From Pseudophaeomoniella oleicola (Eukaryota; Ascomycota; Eurotiomycetes; Phaeomoniellales; Phaeomoniellaceae), in NCBI GenBank assembly GCA_003868215.1, contig QWDQ01000100.1:1-25457 (forward strand): a stretch of DNA of 25,457 nucleotides, read 5' to 3'. Below, piece by piece: positions 1 through 12,000 of this stretch; position 1 is the stretch's first letter; every line of letters starts with the position of its first letter. A model generated the notes under the pieces. It had not been told where the DNA came from. It did no database searches and worked only from the letters and a program-made list of their open reading frames with translations. The position numbers and the translations under genes are program-made.

Positions 1-3000
1 AACCTCAGGGATCTTTTGAAGTGGTGTGCAAGGATAGTAAGAAGACTTCGAGAGCAAGGTATAGTGACCACCGAAGGTGCCATCACCGAAGAGACGACTG
101 ATCATATATTCATGGATGCTATCGAGTGCTTCATCCGTTATTTGCCGGATCCCTTTGTTCGTGCCGATATCTCAGCTGTGATTGCGCAGGAGCTACACTT
201 GTCCCCTCAACGTGTCAATTTCATCCTACATGAACGGCTTCCAGAGGTTAATGAAAGTGAGGCACTACTTGGTGTCGGAAAGGAGGTTTTGCGAAAGACA
301 AGCGATAGGTCGGTCAAGGATACGACGTTCTCGTGGACAAGGCACGCTTCCAGGCTCATCGAAACATGTGCCGCCGGGGTCCAAATGGGAGAGCCTTTGC
401 TCTTGGTTGGCGAAACAGGTATCGGAAAGACCACGGCAATCCAGTACCTCGCCAAAAAACTTGGGAAGAACTTGATTGTCATCAATCTGTCACAGCAGAG
501 CGAAAGCAGCGATATTCTAGGAGGTTTCAAGCCGGTGACCACACGCTCAATAGCGCTGCCTATGATGGAAGAATTCGAAGATCTTTTCGACAAGACATTC
601 TCAGCGAAGCGTAACCAGAAATTTCTGGCTTCGATCACGGCCTCTGCGAGAAAGCAAAACTACCAGCGTCTTGCGGTGCTATGGGAAGAGGCTTTGAAAA
701 TGGCTGAAAACAACCTTGATATCCAGTCATCTGTGCACCACGGCAACGAGCCTCAGAAACCAGCTAAGCGGCGAAGAATTGAAGGCACTAAATACGAAGT
801 ACTTCGAAGCAGGTGGAGCGCGTTCGCTTCACAGCTGAGTAATCTCCGTGCTAGTATCTCAAAGCGGTCAAACAAATTTGCCTTTGCTTTCGTTGAGGGC
901 AAAGTAATACAGGCTATGCGAAACGGCGACTGGGTTTTACTGGATGAAATCAATCTTGCTGCACCCGATACACTGGAAAGCATCTTGGGATTGCTCAATT
1001 ATGGTGATGACGGCCCACCTACAGCTCTGCTCGCGGACTCAGCGCAAACCGAAAAAGTCGTTGGCCATAAGGACTTCCGCATTTTTGCAGCCATGAATCC
1101 CGCGACTGATTCCGGTAAACGTGACCTTGCATCCGGAATCAGATCCAGGTTCACCGAGATCTATGTCGACGCGCCAGATCGAGATCTAGCGGACCTCCTT
1201 ATACTAATCGAGACATACATCGGCGATCTGACAGTGTCAGACAAACGACTTGCATCAGATTTGGCGCAGCTTTACCTAGCAGTTCAGGACATGAACGATC
1301 GGCGTCATTTGACTGACGGGGCCGGCAATATTCCTCACTTCAGTATCAGAACGCTGGTACGAACACTCTTGTACGTAAGAAGACATGTGGGGGTTTATGG
1401 CCTTCGAAGAGCTCTATATGAAGGATTCTCAATGAGTTTCCTCACCATGCTAAGCAAGGAGTCCGAAGTTGCGCTCGTACCGCTCTTGGACAAGTTTCTG
1501 CTTGCCTCTCAAAAGAATGCCCGGTCGCTTCTCCGGCAAGCTCCCCGACCGCCAACCGATGGGAGCCAGTATGTCCAATTTAGGCATTATTGGGTGTCAA
1601 AGGGACCCTTGGAACCACTGAAAGAGCAACACTATATAATCACACCATTTGTCGAAAGAAACCTTCTGAACCTGGCTCGTGCCGTCTCAATGAAAACATA
1701 TCCTATCCTTCTCCAGGGTCCAACTTCGGCTGGCAAAACAAGCATGATAGAATATCTCGCCAAGATTTCTGGCCACAAGTTTGTTAGGATCAATAACCAT
1801 GAACACACAGACCTTCAGGAGTATCTAGGGAGTTATATGTCTGATCAGGAAGGACGTCTGCACTATCAGGAAGGGATCCTGGTCCAGGCATTGCGGGAGG
1901 GGCACTGGGTTGTCCTGGACGAGCTTAATCTTGCCCCGACTGATGTGCTTGAGGCACTCAATCGTCTTCTTGATGATAATAGGGAATTGTTCATACCAGA
2001 GACGCAGGAGACCGTGAAACCACATCGGGATTTTATGCTCTTTGCAACTCAAAATCCTGCTGGTATTTATGGTGGCCGAAAACATCTGTCTAGGGCTTTC
2101 CGTAATCGATTTCTTGAGCTTCACTTTGATGACATTCCTGAGGATGAACTCGAATTTATTCTCAGGGAACGAGCCCAGATCGCTCCTTCGTTCTGTGCCA
2201 AGATCGTAGCAGTTTACAAGAAGCTGACAATCATGAGACAGTCAGCTCGGCTCTTCGAGCAACGCAACAGTTTCGCAACTCTCCGCGACCTCTTCCGCTG
2301 GGCCCTACGGAAAGCGGACGACCGCGAGCAATTGGCAATGCATGGTTTCATGCTTCTCGCGGAAAGGGTACGCGATCCCGCGGAAAAGCACGTTGTTAAA
2401 AGCATCATCGAGGAAGTCTTGAAAGTCACAATTGACGAAAGTAAGCTCTACAGCATGGATGCTCTCCCTAAGCTTCCTGCTGAGCCTCCGTCCAGTATCG
2501 TGTGGACATCTGCAACGATACGCCTCGCTGTCCTTATTCTGAGAGCGATCGAGAACAATGAACCCGTGTTGCTTATCGGAGAGACTGGCGCAGGGAAAAC
2601 GCAAGTTTTTCAGACCGTGAGTCATATGCTTGGAAAGGCCCTACACATAGTCAATGCTCACGTAAACCTTGAGACCGGTGACCTGATCGGCGCACAGAGA
2701 CCAATCAGGAATCGTGCTGCGATCGAAGAGCGGCTCAGGGATGACATTCAAAACTTGTTGCGCCTTTCAGAGCATCATGATCTGGCGGAAGAGTCCTCGC
2801 TGGATATACTGACCCGCGAATTCTCCAAGCGTAACGACCTCGGAGAGTTTGCGCACGAAGTGGACTTAGCTAATCGAGTACAATCCAACATGGTCCGTAG
2901 ACACGCTCTGTTCGAGTGGACAGACGGTAGCCTCGTTTCCGCGATGAAGGCAGGTGAGCACTTCTTGCTTGATGAGATCTCGCTTGCCGATGACTCAGTA

Positions 3001-6000
3001 TTGGAGCGCCTCAATAGCGTACTCGAACCATCGCGTACAATTCTGTTGGCCGAGAAAGGAGCCGACAAAGCATCAGTGACGGCCTCTCCCGGCTTCCAGT
3101 TTTTCGCAACTATGAATCCTGGAGGTGATTATGGGAAAAGAGAGCTCTCTGCTGCTCTGCGAAATCGCCTTACAGAGATCTGGGTCCCCGCTCTCAATGA
3201 TCAAGATATCATACCGATTTTGCAACGGCGCCTGAGCTTGATCGATCCCAGTGTTCCAGAGATGATGCTTCTTTTCTCGAAATGGTTCAAACAATCCTTC
3301 TCGAGGTCCTCTGAGACGCGCGTTTCTCTTCGGGAACTGCTATCCTGGGCCGAATTCGTTATGGCAAATAAATCGCTCGCTCTGTCGGTGGCGCTAGCTC
3401 ATGGCGCAGCAATGGTCTACGTTGACGGTCTAGGTGCGAACCCAGCTACCTCAATGACCGTCCCTGCAGAGAATCTACCGATTGCACGCCAGCAGTGTCT
3501 CGCCAAATTGAGCGACATCTTGAAGATTGATGCGATGAAGATACTAACCGCCACCCCCGAAGTATTATATGGGAAAGATTCACTCATAGTGGGACAATTT
3601 GGACTTTCATGCATGGTTGATGCGGTCCGAGATCCAGAATTTGCTTTCGAAGCTCCAACCACTTGCCGAAACGCCATGAAAGTTGTCCGCGCCCTGCAGG
3701 TGGATAAGCCCATTCTGTTAGAAGGAGATCCAGGGGTAGGCAAGACGACTTTGATAGCCGCACTCGCACGGGTAACTGGCCGTAATCTGACGCGCATAAA
3801 TCTCTCTGAACAGACTGACCTTATGGATCTGTTTGGATCAGATGTCCCTCTTGAAGGGGAAGCTGCGGGATCTTTCGCGTGGCGTGATGGGCCATTTCTT
3901 CGAGCCATGCAGGCAGGTGAATGGGTCCTTCTTGATGAGATGAATCTGGCATCGCAGTCCGTTTTGGAAGGGTTAAATGCGTGCCTCGATCACAGAAAGC
4001 AGGTGTATATTACTGAACTTGATCAGACTTTTTATCGACATCCAGGGTTTCTCCTCTTCGCCGCGCAGAATCCGCATCATCAAGGAGGAGGACGAAAGGG
4101 TCTGCCGGCGTCATTTGTCAACCGTTTCAGTGTTGTATATGCTGATGCGCTGCTTGAAGAAGACCTGACAATTATTGCGACCCAGGCATATCCACAACTT
4201 CCTCGCGCGCATATCGATGCTGTAATAACAACTACGTCGCAGGTTGTGGCCCAATTAAAACACAATCGCCGCCTCGGGCATTCTGGCGGACCGTGGGATA
4301 TCAATTTGCGGGACATTTCTCGGTGGCTCCAGCTTTGCTATCGAAAGGATGCTCTGATCGACCCTGGGAAGTTTACCCATCTTATCTTGTCAAAAAGATT
4401 TCGGACACAGGAGCAACGTGACGCTATCAACTCTATCGTCAAGCCTTTTTTCAGAGACCCAGTGGAACAGAGCCTGTTCCATAATCTGGATACAGTGAGC
4501 GTGCAAGTTGGTCTGGCATTCGCCAATAGAGATGCGGATTTCTACAATCTCGATTCCAGTAGCATTTGTATGCATTCCAAATTCCTACCGACATATGAGG
4601 CTTTGTTGCATTGTATCGATAGGAACTGGCCTGCTATACTTGTCGGTTCCAGTGGCTGTGGTAAATCGTTGTGTGTCCGGGATCTTGCAGCGCTCGTTGG
4701 CACTGAACTGGTCGAATTTGCTCTGAACGGAGATACAGACAGTATGGACCTCGTAGGAGGCTTCGAGCAGATCGATCCGCGCCGTGCAATAGCACTGCAT
4801 CTCGAAGGAATGAGGAAGAGGCTCAGTGCAGAATGTACTCGCCTGCTGGAAGAGAACGCAGACAAAGCGGTGATTGAAAATCTTCTTGATGTTCTCTTGT
4901 TAACTCAGAATACCACAGAGCCACACCTACTACTTCAACACCTACGCGAAGTTTCAGAGTCAATTCCGGCCTATCAAAATGATGTCAAGACGCTAGAGCG
5001 CTTGAACTCCATCTCCAATGCCCCAGAACGTCCTTCTTTCGCTTGGACAGACGGGATCCTAGTCCAAGCTATGGAGAGTGGTTCGTGGGTCGTTCTTAAT
5101 AACGCAAATCTGTGCAATGCATCCGTGCTTGACCGCCTGAATTCTCTTATGGAGCCAAATGGGTACCTAGTTATCAATGAGCAGCATAAGACAGATGGTT
5201 CTCCAAGAATCGTCCGGGCACATCCCAAATTCAGAGTGTTCCTCACAATGGACCCTAAATATGGCGAGTTGTCCAAAGCAATGCGGAATAGATGCATGGA
5301 GATTTTCATGGAGCCTATACCTCAAGAGCAGACACGTAGAATATCGATGCCAGCTTATGCAACCGAAAGCAGACTCAACAGGCTACGACTATTAGATCAG
5401 CTACCCGCTTCAGAAGATGACGCGTATGTCCAAGCCTATACAAGGACTGCTTTGGACCATGTCTCTCCTTTGGACATTGCAGTCATCTCCACGAGACCAG
5501 AACTATATATGTCGTCATCTCCACCCACCACGACACTCAATAGCTATCAGACTCTCTATGTTGGACAAGAACTCCAGCGTAAGTTCCTAGCGGTGAGACA
5601 ACCCGCCCTTCTCTCTATAATGACCGCAATAGCTGGCACCAATGTCGCTATTCCTGATGTCCAACCAGTCCATGCTCTGATCAACGAACCTCTTGTGGCG
5701 CTCCTTTCAGAGGATGAGCAGAATTCTTTGGCATCTATCGGAGCACTTGCAGATTTGCACCTAGACCTAGTCTACATTAATGACGCTTTCAATAGCGTCG
5801 AAGACGCTGCTAGTCAGAAAAGAGCCTCGAACCTCAATGTTCTTGAGAGATCAGTTGTGGCCAAGCGGTTACCAGGTGAAAAGAACCGTTCCATCAGTGG
5901 GCTTGCACAGTTCTTTTCTCACACGTTACGAGCCGTCTCGCACTGGATAGCTAACGTTGCAGCAACCGGAGTGGCGGAAGAGAAACACGTGCACACTATC

Positions 6001-9000
6001 GTAGCTGAAGTGGTGAATTTCCTGAGAGACATGTTTCATTTGACCAACGCACGAGACCTTGAAGCTGGGGCATTCCAAGTATATCTCCATCTGGGTACTG
6101 TGGTTGCTCAGCAGGTTCTAGACTTTGATCCGAGTATGGGCTCTGTTTTGTTTTCAAGCCTCAAGGTTTTTGATGCAAATTGGAGCCTGAAATTCGGTAG
6201 GAGTCTAGGCCGTATGTGGAGCCTCTGGAGACCTTGGACTCCGGCATCTGCTGAGGAGCTGGGTATATTGATCCGCCTCAAGACTCTGACAACTCGCTTT
6301 GACACTGTGATGGGAAGACTACAGATACCACTAGATCAGCTTGGCAAGCTTCGTATATCGCTACAAGCTTCTGTGGATAAGTCCTCTTTTGGCAGACTAG
6401 ACTTCGACAACGTCTTGTCGGATCTTGAAAAGACAATTGATTCCTTGGAGCAGACTATCGATTTGGGAAGCCCGAGTCGAAGTGCTGTCTTCGAGGCCCA
6501 GTTCGAAGCTTTAGCCCAGTATTTGGACATAGCACCTCACTTGAGCAGTGATGCAGTCCCCAAGGATATACAATCCATCATCTCTATACTAGCTGGAAGA
6601 CAGACTACGTTATCTCTGAAAGAAGATCAACGAGTCCCCGCTGCTGTTCTCGAGGCCTTAGCGAGTTCTTCTGGTCAAGCAACCGGCACAGACTCCTTGG
6701 CGATAACGGGAAACATCGCCCTCTCAATCGCGGAGACGATGTCCATCTTCAGAGATCTCCCACTGTCCCAGATTAGTTCCAGCCAAGTAGCTTTGACGAC
6801 GCTGCTTCGATCATTCGCTCATATGCCAGTGGTTTTATCTAATAATCAGCTGAGCTCCCTGAAAGATTCGGCGTGGTCCTTAGCGACAAATATTCTTCAC
6901 TGTCACACAGATCTCCTCACTTCTGAAGCACTATCGATACTCAACAATGCTGTTGGGTGGGATTCGAGCGAAGGTACGCCGATTGACACAGGCGTAGTAT
7001 CTCTGCTAAAACCCGATGTACCATCTGATAACCACTTCCGACATGTTTCGGATCAGTTCATCTTGCCTGCTCTCCGAGTCTTGATAGATGACAGTAGCGA
7101 TCTGAAACAAATCGGTCGCTCTCTTTGTCTTATCTCCATTGCCCTGCTTCACCTCTTGGTGCCGGACCGGCCTTTTGATCCAGCCATGGACTTGATCGTT
7201 GAGCGAGCTCGCTACGCGAAAAGACGCCTTGAGCTCAGCACGAAACTACGCGTAATTCTCGATTTTGAGGCAGATTTCACTGGCCAACGCACTAACCTCC
7301 GATCCCTCCGTGTGGAACAAGAATTATCAAAATTAGGTATGGAGCCGCCTGCTCCAGCTGTAGTAAGAACGGATACTGCAGATTTGCATATACTGCAGGC
7401 CGAGTTCGATGTCATCATCCAGACTGTGGTTCTAAAGTCACCGGAGACCGTCCTCTTTTCTGCTTCCTCGCCTGCGCAGCGTCTAGAGGAAGCCCGAGCG
7501 CTTCAACAAAACATCTCTAAGTTGGTCCCACGCTTGGTCAGCTGTCCGGTTGTTTATGCTGATCTGACACAACCGATTGTTTGGTCTCTTCAATGCCTGT
7601 CTTTTGCTGCGAACCTTGTTTGTATCGATGACAGCTTGAATGATGAAGCTAGTAAAGCCATCAAGACCTTGTGTTCACAGACTCCGTTGATGGGTGGAGA
7701 TCACTATTCGGATGACGTCTCATTCGATTATAAGACAGCAGGTACACTTGACTTGCGTCTTCTGATGCTGAAAAAGCAATTGTCGCAGAGGAAGTACTTG
7801 TCTGCCGGAAACCATCACAGTAACTTTTCTCAATCCGTAATGGGAACCTTCGAAAGCTTTTATGAACAATGGAAGGCCCGTTTGGTGGCTGATCAAGATG
7901 AGCAGGAGAAAAAGTCACGCTACTATGAGTATCGGGGAGCTGACAATGAAGACGAGACCACCGAAGCTTCTGAACTGCGCCAGATGTTTCCAACTTATGA
8001 CGAGTCTGGGCATAGTGACATCGAAGGGCTACCAGTCGATGTGCCAAAACAGCTAGCAATCAATTTGGCCCATATCCAGGCACAGATCTGTGACAAGGAC
8101 GGTTCCGGTAGTGACCTTGAGGAAGATCTGATGCTAACTTTAGATGCAATCGCCAAACTAGCAAGCAGCTCGTTGAGCAAAAACCAATTTGTTGATCCAA
8201 AGTTACTTCTCCCTGTGGTGTTCCTCAAACTAGATACAGCATTCCAGGAGACTAGGGCGACAAATACAAGCGTCGATGTTGACTTCTATCATGAAGCCAA
8301 TCTACCTGAAGTCCAAGCACTTATTGAACTGCTCCAGGCAATAGTATCGCGCTTCAAATCTATCCGGAATACATGGCCAGAGCATGCAACTCCCCAAGAC
8401 GTTCTCGACTGCTGTTCAGAGCTACTTGCTTTTGCAAAGTCCGATCCACTTGCAAAGATCATTACCAAGGTGGAAAAACTCCATGGCTTTGTGAATGAAT
8501 GGCAGACTGTTGCCAGTCGAGAGTACTCTGTTACCGAACTGCTACAACGTGTGGCGGATCTGTTGATCCGCTGGCGTAAGGTCGAACTTCTATCTTGGCC
8601 GCATCTCCTTGAAAAGGAGAGGCAAAATTCCAAAAACGAAGCGTTTTCATGGTGGTTCATGACTTACGAAGTGCTGATTGCGATTCCGCTGCAGATCATT
8701 CAAGATAACGGCGACATAGGCGCTCACTGCATAGATCTCGCGGACACTCTGATCAAATTTCTTCAGACTTCCAGTCTTGGCCAGTTTGTCCCAAGAATGG
8801 ATATGCTGCAAAATTTTGAAATATTGCTCGACTCCCTACCAGTACAGAACCATGGTATGCAGCTTTTGAGGATGACGTTGAGCAATGTCGTCCAGCATTT
8901 TGCACGATTCAGAGACCACGCGAAGAAGACCCTCGAAGATGGACGCCTCAAATCTGAGAGAGAGATCAAAGAGCAGATCCAGCTGGCTAGTTGGAAGGAC

Positions 9001-12000
9001 ACGAATGTTACAGCACTACGTGATAGTGCTCGCCGATCCCATCACAAACTCTTCCGGATCGTTCGCAAGTATCGTACTTTTCTCGCACGACCGTTCGAGA
9101 TTCCCACCAATATAGTGCCAGAGCATACTGAGGAGCACAAAATCCCGTCTTTGAGAGACGTGGACGCTTCCAAGGAGAACGATGTAATAAGATTGGAGGC
9201 GCAGCTTCGCGACAGCTTTGAGGATTGGGTTGCAAAACCAGAGCGACTTCGAAAGCCCTTCAGTGCATCTCAAAGCATGAAGCGCTTGTACCACTCTGTC
9301 TCTCAGGGCTTGGAGCCTCACAGTGTGGTTCGATCTTTCAGTGAAATGCTTGTTGCAAGTATCAGTGCTCTAAGGAAGGAGACTCCGCGTACTCTGACAG
9401 AAGACAACAAGGATTATGTCCAGCACCTGAAAACCCGCAAACGAAAGCTACTTACGGACACGATCCGGGCTGTTCGACAGATGGGTATCTCAAGGAATAT
9501 CAACACGGAAGAACTTGATCGCCAAAGGTCACTGTCTACCATACTCGCCACCACGCCGGCGCGAGATCTCGGGCTAGCTCAGGATTGGTTTCATGCTCTC
9601 CTGGACATTCTTCCCAGCGTCCATCATGCCTCTCAAGAATATTCTGATGACCTGACTGGCTCCGAAGTCGGAAGAAGCGTTGGGTCAATTCAAGGATTGC
9701 TGTCCTTGTTGCGGGGCCAGCGTGCGATTTTGGTACCAGCACTCTCAGACCTCAAGGACTTATCACATATTCAATCACAGTTGCGACAGCTACAAACGAG
9801 CACCTCTGACAAGATTTACCGCATGACACCCACTGAGATTCATCTTCAAACATCAACCCCTGCGCAACTGAAACAGCTCGACTCAATCATCAATCTCGGC
9901 TGCCGAGTTCTTGAGATCCAGTCGAGACATTCGGGTGTAGAGTTCCGTGGAATTCAGGAAGGTCTTCGGAAGCACCAGGCTGCACTGCTCAAGCAGATAC
10001 AATTCTTGGACAATCTACCATCGCTCCCCTGGCCGTTCTCGGACAAACATATGGCTGGAGCTTACCATGCATCTCAAGCAGCGATTCAAGCATTCAGAGC
10101 TGACGTTGCTCAGTGGAGCATGGATGAGCCTAGGCTTTCCTATCTCCTCGATCAGATTAGATCATGGTCAGGCAGCGCACTTACGAACACCGCGCCAGAG
10201 ACAGATGATATGTCTCCTTCCTCGATATCCGATATTGACGACTCTATCACTTCTGCTGCGGATTCAATATTTGTAGCTCTTCAGCGTCTCTCAGCCATCC
10301 CCATTCCGGATACCCAAGATGAGCAAGAAGCTGGGTGGCTCGTCAAAGCAGACCGCCACATACACGCGTCCATCAAGGAGTTACACATTGGAACTATTGT
10401 TTCTAAACTTGAAGCCACGTTAGACAAACTGACACGGTGTGAAAGCTCTTCTGGAACGGATCTCAATACCGCCGTGATGTTGATGAATGTCTTGCAACCA
10501 ATATTTGAACAGTATCACTCAATTTGCGAACACGTATTACGGAGATATTCAGCACTACATAACGAGGTGTGCGAGATGTCCTACATACTGGCAAAGGCAC
10601 TTACTCAGGTTACCACCGAGGGCTTTTGCAGCCCCGCAGAACCTGGTGGCGGAGAAGATCAGTCCGGAAAAGTGGAAAGTGGAACTGGTCTAGGCGAGGG
10701 CGAAGGAGCCGAAGACATAAGTAAAGACGTTGCCGACGACGAAGACCTCTCCGAGTTCGCTCAGCAGCAAAATGAAAAAGAAGGAGAGGAGGAGATAGAC
10801 GCTGCCGAAGACGCAGTCGACATGGGTGCTGAGGACTTGGAAGGCAACATGGATGATAGTGGAGAGGCCAAGGAGCCAGAAAGCGGAGACGAACAATCAG
10901 GACAAGAGGAGGAAGAGATAGATGAAGAAGTCGGCGATGTTGACAACCTAGATCCTTCTGCAGTCGATGAGAAGATGTGGGATGGTCTCGGAAAGGAGGA
11001 TGAAAAAGAACTTCAGAACGATGAAGCTGAAGGGCAGGCGGACCAAGACGACGCAGCTGCAGCACAAGAAAAACAACGCGAGGCGGCGGAGCAAGAGGGG
11101 CAACAGGATGCTGCTGGTTCTGACGAAGACGAAGCTAGTAGTGCCGACGAAGAAGGCGAGGCCGTCGGGCGTGAAGAGCTCGATCAAACTGACCCCCATT
11201 TGCAAGAAGAACAGGCAATGGAGCTACCAGAGGAAATGCAGCTCGACGGTGAGAGAGCTGGCGATGAAAGTTCCATTTCCGATGATGATTTCGACAAACT
11301 ATCAGACGTCGAAGAACCTGAGCCCGAGCATGACAACGAATTATCTCAAAGTGGAGAAATCGAAACAGCAGACCCTGAAACTGAGGACGTCGATTCTGCT
11401 GACCCTGACGAACCGGAGGCCGCAGAGGCTAATGCAGCCGACGAAGATGAGGTCATGGAAGAGCCAACAGCTGAAGATGATAAACAAGACGAAGACCACC
11501 TCCAACGACAAGATGATGAAGCCCAAGGGGAAGATGCTAATAGTGCGGAATCTGGTGCTGGTGGTGAAGTGGATGAACGACAAGATCGCTCTAACGGAGA
11601 TCAGACAATGGCAGATGCATTAGAGAGTCTGTCTCAGGACGCAGAAGAGCAGCAGCAGCAGGGAGTAGATGACCCAAATGTCGGAAAAGAGCAAGGTACA
11701 GGTCGAAGGGATGTGGTTCAGGAAGAAGCCCAGCAAGGCGAGGCCCCTTCCGAGCAGCAGATAGATGCATTCAAGAAGCTGGGCGATGTCCTAGAGCGGT
11801 GGCATAGGCAACAACGCGAGATCATGCAGGCAACGGAAGACCCAGATCCCTCTAGCGGCCAGATCCATGATGAGGATATGGCGGATGCGGAATTCGAACA
11901 CCTGCGTGATGAAGAGGATGTAGCCGACACGCAAGCGCTAGGCTCCGCAACAAAAGATCAGGCTCGTGCACTTGATCAGACGCAGGCGCTGGAAGACCAA

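Noticed and set aside
10610-11623. Several frames of 60-220 residues on both strands in the midasin acidic tether
   Set aside because: They are by-products of GA-rich codons for Asp and Glu; the midasin frame runs through without a break.
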